Positions 36,593 through 45,912 are shown, counted from the first letter of the stretch. The stretch: DNA of 64,000 nt from Syntrophaceae bacterium UBA6087 (GCA_002448235.1 DIXF01000017.1:62001-126000); one strand, 5' to 3'. The notes: generated by a model from the sequence alone, not told the origin. Made by a program: numbers and translations.

Positions 36593-37864
36593 ATGGCATA
36601 TGATTTTCTCGATTTGCAGATTGCAGAACCCATTCAGATGAGCGACGACCACGAGGCCCTGAAGAAGGCCGTTCGGAAGTTTGCCACCGAAGTAATAAGG
36701 CCGGCATCCATCGAGCTCGACAAAATGAGTGCGGAAGACGTGGCCAGGAAGGGATCGCCTTACTGGACCTGCTTGCAGAAGGCGCACGAGCTTGGATACC
36801 ACACCATCTTCATCCCGGAGGAATATGGCGGAATCGGGCTTGACCCCCTTGGCCTCCACATCTTCTTCGAGGAGATGGCGGCAGGGAGCATCGGCCTTGC
36901 GGTTGCCTGCGGGGTGGATGTCTTTCCAACCTTCTTCGCCAACATGATCATGGCCGAGTATCCCCAGCTCGAGGACATCCTCATAAAGCCTTACGTTGCA
37001 GACAAAGACTGCTCCATGCTCGGGTGCTGGGCCATTACCGAGCCGGAGCACGGCTCCGACATCCTCACGCCCTACCAGCCGCATTTCCACAACCCCAAGA
37101 TCAGCCACCAGCTCGTGGGCAAGAAGGACGGCGACGACTGGATACTGAACGGACAGAAGGCCGCCTGGGTCTCCAACGGGACAACGGCGTCTATGGCCCT
37201 GCTCTTCTTCGGTACGGATTCCTCCATGGGTCTTGCCGGGGGCGGCATAGCCATAGCCGATCTCAACGTCCCCGGCGTAAGCAGGGGAAAGACCCTGGAA
37301 AAGATAGGACAGCGTGATCTGACCCAGGGCGAGATCTATTTCGACGACGTGAGGGTGCCCAAGGAGCGCATCTTCTGCGTGTCGGATTCCTACGAGCAGA
37401 TGACCGACCTCGTGCTCGGAGCCGCGAACGCCCACATGGCCATCATGTGCCTCGGCGGAGCCAGGGCCGCCTTCGAAGAGACACTCACCTATACCAAGGA
37501 GCGGGTCCAGGGCGGCAAGCTGCTGTGCGAGCACCAGGACGTGCAGCGGAGGCTGGCCGAGATGTTCATCAGCATCGAGGCAGCCAGGCAGCTCTCACGC
37601 AACGTCATGACCTACAATCTCTGGAGCTTCCCGCCCAACACCACGTACTCCATGGCCTCCAAGATCTACTGTTCCAGGATCGCCTTCGACGTGGCCCAGA
37701 ACGCGGTCCAGATCTTCGGCGGCAACGGGCTCACCAAGGAGTACTACATCGAGAAGCTCTTCCGCGACATCACCTCCACCAGGATCGAGGACGGCTCCAA
37801 CGAGAGCCTGACCCTGGCCGTCGGCCACGAGCTCCTCCACGGGGAGATCCCTTACGGGAGCTGA
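36593..37864 (+). CDS. Acyl-CoA dehydrogenase
   Basis: The 423-residue flavoenzyme introduces an alpha,beta double bond into an acyl-CoA. The FAD/substrate signature is present in CWAITEPEHGSD and NGQKAAWVSNG, and in the C-terminal domain in VQIFGGNGLTKEYYIEKLFRDI. The catalytic Glu is probable in RIEDGSNE, equivalent to the YEGT position of the family. The middle insertion and the shorter helical C-domain are usual for clade members acting on branched or cyclic acids. Electrons would go to an electron-transfer flavoprotein, which is not encoded here. It lies between the CoA ligase and the thiolase with good sites (AAGGAG), clearly in one operon. Confidence 0.93.
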   Translation: MAYDFLDLQIAEPIQMSDDHEALKKAVRKFATEVIRPASIELDKMSAEDVARKGSPYWTCLQKAHELGYHTIFIPEEYGGIGLDPLGLHIFFEEMAAGSIGLAVACGVDVFPTFFANMIMAEYPQLEDILIKPYVADKDCSMLGCWAITEPEHGSDILTPYQPHFHNPKISHQLVGKKDGDDWILNGQKAAWVSNGTTASMALLFFGTDSSMGLAGGGIAIADLNVPGVSRGKTLEKIGQRDLTQGEIYFDDVRVPKERIFCVSDSYEQMTDLVLGAANAHMAIMCLGGARAAFEETLTYTKERVQGGKLLCEHQDVQRRLAEMFISIEAARQLSRNVMTYNLWSFPPNTTYSMASKIYCSRIAFDVAQNAVQIFGGNGLTKEYYIEKLFRDITSTRIEDGSNESLTLAVGHELLHGEIPYGS

Positions 37865-37934
37865 GCAGGGGCAAAAACTTACCTGAGAACATAACAGGAA
37901 CCGGATTCCACACAATAATGAAAAGGAGATGCAA

Positions 37935-39173
37935 ATGGACAATGTCTATGTGATCGGCGTCGGCATGATACGGTTCGGCAAGTATCTTGACGGCTCGGTG
38001 AGGGCGATGGCAAATGATGCCCTGGGTCTGGTCCTCGCTGATGCCGGGCTTGTCAAGGACGATATCCAGGCAGCCTATGTGGCGAACACCTTCTGGGGCA
38101 TGTTTGCGAACCAGCATTCCATCAGGGGCGAGGTCATGCTCTGGGACGCGGGCTTAAGGGGAATACCCATAGTGAACTGTGAGAACGCCTGCGCAGGCGC
38201 CTCCACTGCGTTTCATCTCGGATACACAGCCATCAGGGCAGGCATGTACGACGTGGTGCTGGCGCTCGGGTCCGAAAAAATTACCCACCAGAACAAGGCC
38301 ATGTCATTGAGCGCATACGCCACCTGTATGGACGTGGAAAACTTCGAGTCCCACATCAACATGTTCATGGAACTCAACAAGAAGCTCGATTTCAAGCTGC
38401 CTGACGGCGAGACTCCTCCGGGTGAAGGCAGGAGCATCTTCATGGATGCCTATGCCATGGGCGCCCGCTGGCACATGAAGAAATACGGGTCCACCAAGAA
38501 GCAGCTCTCGGTGATCTGTGCCAAGAACCACTATCACGGTTCGCTCAACCCCAAGGCCCAGTTCCAGGAGGCCATGACCGTTGAGGAGGTCATGAACGCC
38601 AGGCCTGTCACCTACCCGCTTACGGTTCCCATGTGTGCGCCTGTGGGAGACGGGGCGGCGGCGGCGATCCTGTGCTCGGAGCGTTATCTGAAGAAGATAA
38701 GCGGAATGCGTCCGGTGAGGATACTCGCCTCGGTCCTCGGCTCGGGAACCGATCGTGACATCGACGGCATCGACATCGGCGAGCGGCTCTCGAAAAAGGC
38801 CTACGAGATCGCCGGTCTTGGACCAGACGATCTCAACGTTGCCGAGCTCCATGATGCAACGGCCTACGGCGAGCTACACCAGTACGAGGCCATGGGCTTC
38901 TGCGCTCCGGGCGAGGGCGGGCCTTTGGCAGAGTCAGGGGCCACCACGCTGGGCGGGAAGATTCCGGTGAATACGAGCGGAGGGCTCGAGTGCAGGGGGC
39001 ACCCGATCGGGGCATCCGGGCTCGCCCAGATCCACGAGGTGGTGACGCAGCTCAGGGGCGAGGCAGGAAAACGCCAGGTTCAGGGCGCACGCATCGGCCT
39101 CACGGAGAACGGAGGAGGCAATCTCGGTGTGGAGGAAGCCTCCATGACAATCCATCTGTTCGAAAAGGTATGA
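37935..39173 (+). CDS. SCP-x-type thiolase
   Basis: The 412-residue thiolase-superfamily protein is of the SCP-x/lipid-transfer group. The nucleophilic Cys86 lies in CENACAGASTAFH. HDATAYGELHQYEAMGFC matches the SCP-x-specific helix, and GHPIGASG holds the second catalytic His. These enzymes cleave 3-ketoacyl-CoAs, or act with a DUF35 partner as aldolases in steroid side-chain breakdown. No DUF35 partner is adjacent. The start at 37935 follows AAAAGGAG at a normal spacing, whereas the ATG at 37929 directly abuts it. It is the last beta-oxidation-type step in this cluster, but a hydratase and a dedicated hydroxyacyl-CoA dehydrogenase are not visible. Confidence 0.88.
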   Translation: MDNVYVIGVGMIRFGKYLDGSVRAMANDALGLVLADAGLVKDDIQAAYVANTFWGMFANQHSIRGEVMLWDAGLRGIPIVNCENACAGASTAFHLGYTAIRAGMYDVVLALGSEKITHQNKAMSLSAYATCMDVENFESHINMFMELNKKLDFKLPDGETPPGEGRSIFMDAYAMGARWHMKKYGSTKKQLSVICAKNHYHGSLNPKAQFQEAMTVEEVMNARPVTYPLTVPMCAPVGDGAAAAILCSERYLKKISGMRPVRILASVLGSGTDRDIDGIDIGERLSKKAYEIAGLGPDDLNVAELHDATAYGELHQYEAMGFCAPGEGGPLAESGATTLGGKIPVNTSGGLECRGHPIGASGLAQIHEVVTQLRGEAGKRQVQGARIGLTENGGGNLGVEEASMTIHLFEKV

Positions 39174-39302
39174 CGCACTGCAGAGACCATGGCGGCTCCA
39201 GGTTAGGGCTGCCATGGTCCCGCTGTTCGTTGATCATTGTTGATCATTAAGGAGGGCCTTCGCGGCATGGCCGGACAGGCTCAGATGAAAAGGAGGAAGT
39301 CA

Positions 39303-41753
39303 ATGTCCAAAGATTTTCAGTCGAGCAAATTCCGGTTTTTGAATGATCCTCCGGTCACCACCCGACCTTTCTCCATCAAAGTGGACCCGGACAAGTGCAT
39401 CGGGTGTGGGGTATGCATCAAGCAGTGCCCCTGCCAGACCATCGAGATGGTCCCGAGGAAGGAGCCGTCGTCCCTTCAGCTCCCGGCGTGCCAGCACCGC
39501 TGCCCTGCAGGCACGGACATCAGGAAGTATCTCGGGATACTTTCCCAAGGCGGTTCCCTGGAAGAGGCCTGGAAGATCATTACGGAGACCAATCCCTTTC
39601 CTGCAATAACAGGCAGAGTATGCCTGCACCCTTGTGAGGCGGGCTGCAACCGTGAAGGTGTGGACGAAGCTCTGAACATCCACGGCATGGAGCGCGCTGT
39701 CGGCGACTACGGCATCGAGAAGGGCCTTGTCTTCGCGAAGCCGGGAACAGCCCGCAAGGAAAAGGTGGCGGTAATCGGCTCCGGTCCTTCGGGCATGTCG
39801 TGTGCCTACCAGCTGGCGCGTCTCGGATACGGAATCACGGTCTTTGATGCCGACTCCAGACCCGGCGGCATGCTGACGTATGCCATCCCCCGGTACCGTC
39901 TGCCCGAGGCGGTGGTGGATGCGGAGATAAAGAGGATCGTCGACCTGGGTATCACCATGAAGCTCGGCGTCGCCGTGGGCAGGGACATCAGCATCGACGA
40001 CCTGAAGAAGGAGTTCAATGCCGTGTATGTGGCCCCGGGTGCCCAGGGTAGCACTGCGCTCGGCATGTCAGGCGAGGAGGGCAATGTCTATTCGGGTCTT
40101 GCATTCCTGAGATCCGTCAAAGAGAAGAAGCCCCTTGCCCTGGGTGAGAGGGTAATTGTCATCGGTGGGGGCAACACTGCCATCGATGCCGCTCGCACGG
40201 CCCGCAGGATGGGCTCCGATGTGACCATCCTCTACCGCAGGACAGCCTCTGAGATGCCCGCCAACAGGGAAGAGGTCAATGCAGCCATGGCAGAAGGCGT
40301 GAAGATCGATTACCTGTGCGCGCCAGTGGCTGCTGAGAATAACGGCCAGGGCAGGCTCACCTGCCGGAAAATGGAACTGGGGCCTACTGATGCAAGCGGA
40401 AGGCCGAGACCTGTTCCGGTCAAGGGGAGCGAGTTCGACGTTGCCTTCAATTCGATCATAGCGGCAGTGGGACAGGACCTCAGGGCAGAGGGCTTCGAAA
40501 AGCTGCTCGGCTCTCCATGGCTCGCAGGCGATGCGCTTGGCGCCACGAAGGAGAAGGGAGTATTTGCAGGCGGAGACGCAGCCACAGGTCCGGGCATGGT
40601 CAGCCAGGCCATCGGGGCCGGGTGGAAGGCGGCCATGGCCATTGATGCCTTCATCAGCGGAAAAAAGGCTGAACTGCCCGTTAAGAAGGAGATCGACTAC
40701 TCGGCAGTGCCCCTGGACGACAGAAAGAAGATCGCCCGCACCTCGGCGGCAGAGCTCGGAGTAGCAGATCGGCTCAAGGAGACCGATGCCGAGGTGAACC
40801 TCGCCCTGGACGGCAGGCAGATGGCTGCCGAGAGCACGAGGTGCCTCGGATGCGGCCTGCAGGAGCCGAAATTCACCGGCATGCAGTACTTCGGCAAGAT
40901 CTGCATCGCCTGCCACAACTGCGTGGCGGTGTGCCCCCAGGAAGCCCTCGAGTTCCCGCACTTCTACCGCGTGGACAAGGGCAGGTGGGCCTATGATTTC
41001 GACTACCCCGAGGCAGGCCTTGGCATGCCGAACCCGCTCATGCAGGACAAGCCCGCGCCGTTTGCCGAGATAGAGTCCCAGCTGACCGACGTGGAGAGGG
41101 TGATTTACCGCCGCCGCTCCACGCGGGTGTACAAGAAGGACCCGGTGCCGAAGGAGCTCATCAGCCGGGTGCTGGAGGCGGGCAGGTTTGCGCCGTCCGC
41201 AGGGAACTGCCAAGGGTGGAAGTTCATCGTGCTCACCGACAGGAAAATCATGGACGAGCTTTCGGCTTCGACGATAAAGTTCCTCAGCCTCTTCACCAAG
41301 CTCTACCAGGGCAAGGGCCCGGGCAGGACATCCTTAAAGAAAGCGCTTGCGTTCATCAAGCCCAACTCGATTGACCAGAGGCCCATGTGCGCGATCCAGG
41401 CCCTTTCGACGCCCAAGTACGGCGAAGGCAATCTGGACTGCTTCTTCAATGCACCGGCCGCCATCTTTCTCGTCACCCACCACCTCCACATCTCGGAGCC
41501 TCAACTCGGCATGGGCATCTGCGGGCAGAACATGGTGCTGGCGGCCCATTCCCTGGGCCTCGGCACGTGCTACGTGGGGTTCGTTTCCAATGCGCTGAAC
41601 CTCGATCCTGTCACTAAGAAGAAGTTCCGGAAGAAGCTTGGGATTGAGTGGCCCTACGATTCCGTGGCAACGATACTCACCATCGGCTACCCGGCCGTTC
41701 CTATGGACAAGCCAGTGGACCGGGAATTTCCCAGAATCAACTGGGTGGAGTAA
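39303..41753 (+). CDS. Ferredoxin-GltD-like-ferredoxin-nitroreductase fusion
   Basis: The 816-residue protein has four modules. First, an N-terminal single 4Fe-4S motif (Cys32, 35, 38, 42 in CIGCGVCIKQCP). Second, a GltD-like flavin module with its own Cys-rich lead (CQHRCP, CLHPCEAGC), FAD motif VAVIGSGPSGMSCAYQ near 155 and NAD(P) motif VIVIGGGNTAIDAARTA near 290. Third, a second 4Fe-4S motif (Cys534-544, CIACHNCVAVCP). Fourth, a C-terminal FMN nitroreductase domain from about 600 (YRRRSTRVYKKDPVP). It likely moves electrons between NAD(P)H and a substrate or ferredoxin. The start follows AAAAGGAGG; a less well-spaced ATG lies at 39267. It is in the acyl-CoA operon and may reduce or oxidise an intermediate there. 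Confidence 0.85.
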   Translation: MSKDFQSSKFRFLNDPPVTTRPFSIKVDPDKCIGCGVCIKQCPCQTIEMVPRKEPSSLQLPACQHRCPAGTDIRKYLGILSQGGSLEEAWKIITETNPFPAITGRVCLHPCEAGCNREGVDEALNIHGMERAVGDYGIEKGLVFAKPGTARKEKVAVIGSGPSGMSCAYQLARLGYGITVFDADSRPGGMLTYAIPRYRLPEAVVDAEIKRIVDLGITMKLGVAVGRDISIDDLKKEFNAVYVAPGAQGSTALGMSGEEGNVYSGLAFLRSVKEKKPLALGERVIVIGGGNTAIDAARTARRMGSDVTILYRRTASEMPANREEVNAAMAEGVKIDYLCAPVAAENNGQGRLTCRKMELGPTDASGRPRPVPVKGSEFDVAFNSIIAAVGQDLRAEGFEKLLGSPWLAGDALGATKEKGVFAGGDAATGPGMVSQAIGAGWKAAMAIDAFISGKKAELPVKKEIDYSAVPLDDRKKIARTSAAELGVADRLKETDAEVNLALDGRQMAAESTRCLGCGLQEPKFTGMQYFGKICIACHNCVAVCPQEALEFPHFYRVDKGRWAYDFDYPEAGLGMPNPLMQDKPAPFAEIESQLTDVERVIYRRRSTRVYKKDPVPKELISRVLEAGRFAPSAGNCQGWKFIVLTDRKIMDELSASTIKFLSLFTKLYQGKGPGRTSLKKALAFIKPNSIDQRPMCAIQALSTPKYGEGNLDCFFNAPAAIFLVTHHLHISEPQLGMGICGQNMVLAAHSLGLGTCYVGFVSNALNLDPVTKKKFRKKLGIEWPYDSVATILTIGYPAVPMDKPVDREFPRINWVE

Positions 41754-41850
41754 AGGGATGAATCAGCCTCACGGGGATGCAGCCATTGCCTTCTGCGGCA
41801 TCCCCGTCCGGACCACATTGTTTATCCGGTCTACATAAGAAAGGGATTTT

Positions 41851-42804
41851 ATGGAGCATATCTTCATTACCGGGGTTGCAGGGTACTTCGGCCAGAGGCT
41901 TGTGAGGCTGTTCGAGGAAAAACCCGAGGTTAAAAGGATCACGGGCATCGATATCAAACCGCCGGAATATCCCTCATCAAAACTCGAATTTATCAGGTGC
42001 GATGTACGGGACCCCTTGGACAAGGTGTTCATGGACAGGGACATCGACTGCGTCATCCATGCCGCCTACATCCTCCCGCCCATCCATGATGCCGGTCTCA
42101 TGGAGGACATCAATATCAATGGCACCAGGAATGTTCTCACTGCGGCGGCCAGGCACAAGGCAAGGCAGGTACTCGGCTGCTCCTCGGCTACTGCGTACGG
42201 CTTCCACCCGGACAACCCCGCGGTTCTCACCGAAGAAAGTCCGCTGCGGGGCAACGACGACTTCACCTATGGAAAGAACAAGAAGGAGATCGAAATATGG
42301 ATGAAGGGCTTTGAGAGGGACAACCCGGGGATCCTCTTAACCACGGTGAGACCATGCTTCGTGGTGGGGCAGGGATTCACCAACCCCCTGGCAAGACATC
42401 TCAGGAAGAAGATCTGCATCCTTCCGCTTCAGACCGCTCCGTTCCAGTACATTCACGAAGATGACCTGGTGGAGATCATATACCTCCTGCTGAAAAATGA
42501 AAAAACGGGTATCTATAACCTCGCGGCGGACGGCACCATGACCTTCGTCGAGATGCTCAGCATTCTGGGTGGGTGGCCTCTCAAGCTCCCCATATGGCTC
42601 CTGTGGCCCATGAACAACCTCATGTGGCACCTTCGCATGACCTTCATGACGGAATTCCCCAGTTCAACCCTGAACCTCATCCGCTATCCCTGGATCGCAA
42701 GCAACGCCAAGATCAAGAAAGAGCTCGGCTACACATTCAAGTATACCACAAGGGAGGCTTTCGAGGATTTTGCAAGACATGTGAAGTCGAGAAGAAGTGT
42801 TTGA
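41851..42804 (+). CDS. NAD-dependent epimerase/dehydratase-family protein
   Basis: The 317-residue extended SDR begins FITGVAGYFGQRLVRLFEE, the NAD(P)-binding GxxGxxG pattern. CSSATAYG and the YGKNKKEIE catalytic Tyr-x-x-x-Lys segment follow. Members act on nucleotide sugars, but also on steroid or isoprenoid alcohols (3-beta-HSD-like). The position, 97 bases after the fusion flavoprotein and before another SDR in the acyl-CoA cluster, favours a hydroxy/keto oxidation of the pathway intermediate over sugar metabolism. The site is AAAGGGA. The substrate is inferred only from context. Confidence 0.82.
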   Translation: MEHIFITGVAGYFGQRLVRLFEEKPEVKRITGIDIKPPEYPSSKLEFIRCDVRDPLDKVFMDRDIDCVIHAAYILPPIHDAGLMEDININGTRNVLTAAARHKARQVLGCSSATAYGFHPDNPAVLTEESPLRGNDDFTYGKNKKEIEIWMKGFERDNPGILLTTVRPCFVVGQGFTNPLARHLRKKICILPLQTAPFQYIHEDDLVEIIYLLLKNEKTGIYNLAADGTMTFVEMLSILGGWPLKLPIWLLWPMNNLMWHLRMTFMTEFPSSTLNLIRYPWIASNAKIKKELGYTFKYTTREAFEDFARHVKSRRSV

Positions 42805-42933
42805 TAAAAACTTGTAATAATTACTAAGAAGTGCATATTAAGCAGGACTTGAATGAAGGGGAGAATCGCATCACCGGCTCATTTGAACTTATCACTATTA
42901 TGCATTTATCAGCAATAATGGAGGCGATCATTC

Positions 42934-43821
42934 ATGAAATTAAATTTTTCAGGGAAAAATGTGCTGATAACAGGCTCGTCGATGGGGATTGGAAAAGGTT
43001 TGTCCGAGCGCTTTGCCAAATACGAGGCCAATCTCATCCTGGCGGATCATCCATGCCGGAAAGATCATCTTGAGGAATGGGCAAAAGATCTTGAGCGCAC
43101 CTATGGCATAAAGACCTGGACCTTTTACGCCGACCTCACGGTTTCCGACGGACCGGAAATGCTCCACAGGCAGGTGTCGGAGACCGTGGGCGATGTGCAT
43201 ACCCTTGTGAACAATGCAGGTATCTGCTGGTTCGGCAATTTCTACCATATGCCCATTGAAAAACTGAGCAGCATGATCCTGCTCAACTCCATGGCCTATG
43301 CGAAGATGAGTCGGCTGTTTCTGCCCGACATGATTGAGCGCAATGAGGGAGGTATCCTGAATATTTCTTCGGTATCAGCCTTCCAGCCAGTACCTACTCT
43401 TGGTCTCTATGCAGCCACCAAGGCCTTTACCCAGAGCCTTACCGAGGCCATAAGGGCCGAGCTGCCAAAGGGGAGCAGGGTTGTCGTGTCCACGCTCAAC
43501 CCGCCCTTCACCCGGACTCATCTCATAGAGGATGCCGGAGTCCCTTCGGATTACATACCCATGATGATGTCTTTCATGAGTGTGGACGAGGTCACCACAG
43601 CAGGCATGAATGCATTCAGAAAGGGCACGGAGCGGTTTGTTCCCGGCCTCCATAACCGGATCTTCTATCTGGGTATTTCCAAGTTCATGCCCCACTGTCT
43701 CCTTGCCTGGTTTTCCCGTATACTTACCCGCAGGCTCTCATGGTTCATCCCGTCTACAATCATGGCGTTCATCATCCGTTTGAAATCAAAGGTTCAGGGG
43801 AAATCCATGCGGGTTGATTAA
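42934..43821 (+). CDS. Short-chain dehydrogenase/reductase
   Basis: The 295-residue classical SDR has a TGSSMGIGKGL cofactor loop, the LVNNAGICW segment and the active-site Tyr-x-x-x-Lys (LYAATKAF) after SVSA. A hydrophobic C-terminal stretch (HCLLAWFSRILTRRLSWFIPSTIMAFIIRL) could dip into the membrane, as seen in lipid-acting SDRs. The site TGGAGGC precedes the ATG. It is the last co-directional gene of the cluster starting at 34514 and probably oxidises or reduces a hydroxyl group of its substrate. A membrane-associated C-terminus would fit a hydrophobic compound such as a long-chain, sterol-like or isoprenoid acid. Confidence 0.87.
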   Translation: MKLNFSGKNVLITGSSMGIGKGLSERFAKYEANLILADHPCRKDHLEEWAKDLERTYGIKTWTFYADLTVSDGPEMLHRQVSETVGDVHTLVNNAGICWFGNFYHMPIEKLSSMILLNSMAYAKMSRLFLPDMIERNEGGILNISSVSAFQPVPTLGLYAATKAFTQSLTEAIRAELPKGSRVVVSTLNPPFTRTHLIEDAGVPSDYIPMMMSFMSVDEVTTAGMNAFRKGTERFVPGLHNRIFYLGISKFMPHCLLAWFSRILTRRLSWFIPSTIMAFIIRLKSKVQGKSMRVD

Positions 43822-43838
43822 GGAGATGACCGCCTTTC

Positions 43839-44537
43839 CTATCTGCGCCGGTCCTTATCGAAAAGATAGTGTACGCAGTCCAGCGAGTCTTCTATCTGGC
43901 CGGGCAGCACCTTGGCAAAAGAATCCAGGAGAATCATGGCGTCCAGTGTCGACTCTACGTCAGGGCCGTTCTTCAGGCGCATGGCAAAGGAGGTATTTAC
44001 GAGGTGGATGTCCTGGTAAATCTTCATGAGGCCCGCCAGCTCGAGATCGGCGTCCCGGTTCTTGTTCTTTTCGAAGTACTGGCTCATGAGATACATGGAA
44101 GCGGCCCGGTATACGGTCTCCTCATGGGTTGCAAGAGGCAGGTGAAACCGAGCCATGGGGCGGAACGGGGCGGTGAGAGGACACCCGCATGTCGCCGAAG
44201 TGAGCCCCATCAGCGAGCTCAGGGCATTCTGAAGGGTGGTGAACTGCGAGAATATCCGCTCGGAGGTGACGACGTTGAGATGGATCTCATGAAAAGAAAG
44301 CTTGCCCCTGAACTGATTTACCGCATTCACCAGATGGATCGCCAGGGGGCAGTGGGGCTGCTTTTCGGGCAGAAGGGGGCAGTTCGGACACTGGTGGCAC
44401 CCGAGGGCCGTCCATGAAGGCAATTCCTGCGGAGGATCGTTCAGCAGCAGCAATGAACGGGGATGGAGCTTCAGAGTGATAATCTCCTGGCTTTTATCCC
44501 CGAAGGTAAAACAATACTTGATGTCGATGGTCTTCAT
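43839..44537 (-). CDS. Cysteine-rich protein of unknown function
   Basis: The 232-residue protein is not firmly recognised; it may belong to the DUF6901-type group. An N-terminal beta region is followed by a compact Cys/His motif, CHQCPNCPLLPEKQPHCPLA, at about residues 48-67, with another pair (ATCGCPLTAPF) near 118. Such an arrangement suggests a bound metal. The remainder is helical (YRAASMYLMSQYFEKNKNRDADL). There is no signal or membrane segment. It is transcribed alone, convergent with the SDR gene. AGGGAT precedes the start. No function is proposed. Confidence 0.6.
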   Translation of the reverse strand: MKTIDIKYCFTFGDKSQEIITLKLHPRSLLLLNDPPQELPSWTALGCHQCPNCPLLPEKQPHCPLAIHLVNAVNQFRGKLSFHEIHLNVVTSERIFSQFTTLQNALSSLMGLTSATCGCPLTAPFRPMARFHLPLATHEETVYRAASMYLMSQYFEKNKNRDADLELAGLMKIYQDIHLVNTSFAMRLKNGPDVESTLDAMILLDSFAKVLPGQIEDSLDCVHYLFDKDRRR

Positions 44538-44855
44538 ACCGATCCCTTCGTCGTCAGAGAATCTGTTCGATCGAGCCGCGCAGCCGTAAGCCTGCTCTTC
44601 CTCGGATTATCCTGCTCCTGCACAGCGGCAATCATCACAAATGAGGATCGTCATTCCGAAGGCAAATCTTAAGATGCCCGGAGCTTTTCGCCTGTCTTTG
44701 CGATGCCGTTCTCAGCCGTTCGCCTTCGGGGAAAGCCGATCGGTTCCAATGCACTACCTTATAATGGCAGGTATTTTAATTTTCTTATGTATCAATATGA
44801 TATGTTATTTGATATAATTGTCAAAATATCCGAACACCCTAAGGAGGTTTTAAGC
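44538..44855. other. Intergenic region with divergent promoters
   Basis: These 318 bases separate the divergent Cys-rich and substrate-binding protein genes. The right half is AT-rich and holds the extended -10 promoter at 44810-44818. A short open frame runs through the left half but lacks protein-like character and a ribosome binding site. Nothing else was recognised. Confidence 0.4.
44810..44818 (+). promoter_or_regulatory. Extended -10 promoter
   Basis: TGA directly followed by a perfect TATAAT (44813-44818) forms an extended -10. No good -35 is present at 17 bases, as is usual for such promoters. It would place the transcription start about 30 bases before the ATG at 44856. Confidence 0.5.
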
Positions 44856-45872
44856 ATGAGAAGATTCGCCATCTTTGCATTACCTTTCCTTGCAGTTGTT
44901 TTTTTGGCCCTCCCCTGTTTTGCGGCAGAGAAAACCTATCACATAGAAACCCTGCAGGTGACCGATATAGTGGTCTTCGACAACGCTTACCAGGGATTTA
45001 TCCAGGGGCTCAAGAGCCAGGGTATTGTAGAGGGTGTCAATCTCAAGATCAACAAGAGGACGATCGATTTCGATGTTGAAAAGGGCGGCATCTGGAAAAA
45101 GGTCGGCGTCCTGATGGAGATAAAGAGCCAGGCGTCTCAGATTGTCACGGCCAAGCCCGATCTCGTGCTTACCATCGGCACCCCTGCGACAAAGTATGCA
45201 AAGGACAAGATCATAGCAGCGGGTATCCCGCTCGTCTTCACGTCGGTCGCCGTGCCCGAGGCCGCGGGATGCAAATCGTTGACCGTATCGGGTCCCGGCT
45301 TCACCGGCGCAACGCTCTACATGAACATGAAGAACGCCCTGCAGATCACACGGCTCGCATTCCCCGCCGTAAAGACCGTCGGCATCATCCACACCGATGA
45401 CGACAATGCGCTGGCGCAGATTCAGCAGGCCAAATCCGTGGGCCCCTCGCTCGGCTTTAACTTTATCACCAAGGAAGTGGGCAAGAAAGACGATGCAGGG
45501 CCAGCGGCAAAGGAGCTCATTGCAAAAGGCGCCCAGGCATTCGCCACGACGCTCGACACCTACTGGGGCATGAACGATCTGAAGCATGCTCACGAGCTGG
45601 CAGCGGTCAGTCTGCAAACAAGGATTCCGGTATTCAGCCTGATAAACTACAAGTCTCCCGGTGCAATCCTGTATGTGGGCTCCGATTTCACCTATATCGG
45701 TTCCCTGTCAGGCAAGCAGGCGGCAAAGATCCTGAAGGAGGGCGCGAAGCCCGGCGATCTGCCCGTGCTCAAGCAGGAAGACCTCTCCATCCTCGTGGAC
45801 CTCAATATGATGAAAGCGCTTAAGATCGACCTTCCCATGGAGATCCTCCAGCTTGCCAAGCCGGTGAAATAG
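44856..45872 (+). CDS. ABC_sub_bind-type periplasmic substrate-binding protein
   Basis: The 338-residue protein has a signal peptide (MRRFAIFALPFLAVVFLALPCFAA) and the same family fold as the protein at 2211-3245. Corresponding segments are LVLTIGTPATKYAKDK and GKQAAKILKEGAKPGDLPV. ATG 44856 follows AAGGAGG. A frame open back to 44703 is rejected because it would bury the signal peptide. There is no permease or ATPase nearby. It faces a convergent porin-like gene across a shared terminator. As with its paralogue, a sensor-linked or remote-transporter role is possible. The ligand is unknown. Confidence 0.85.
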   Translation: MRRFAIFALPFLAVVFLALPCFAAEKTYHIETLQVTDIVVFDNAYQGFIQGLKSQGIVEGVNLKINKRTIDFDVEKGGIWKKVGVLMEIKSQASQIVTAKPDLVLTIGTPATKYAKDKIIAAGIPLVFTSVAVPEAAGCKSLTVSGPGFTGATLYMNMKNALQITRLAFPAVKTVGIIHTDDDNALAQIQQAKSVGPSLGFNFITKEVGKKDDAGPAAKELIAKGAQAFATTLDTYWGMNDLKHAHELAAVSLQTRIPVFSLINYKSPGAILYVGSDFTYIGSLSGKQAAKILKEGAKPGDLPVLKQEDLSILVDLNMMKALKIDLPMEILQLAKPVK

Positions 45873-45912
45873 AAGCCCCCTTTAAGCAGGCTGCGCGGCG
45901 TAAACAGAAATG

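Noticed and set aside
34514..43821. Firm assignment of the cluster to anaerobic steroid degradation
   Set aside because: SCP2, SCP-x and SDR genes fit, but no DUF35 partner, steroid dehydrogenase signature or ring-cleavage enzyme is visible.
44463..44672. Short 69-codon open frame between the Cys-rich gene and the substrate-binding gene
   Set aside because: It overlaps the start of the Cys-rich gene on the other strand and has no ribosome binding site or protein-like pattern.
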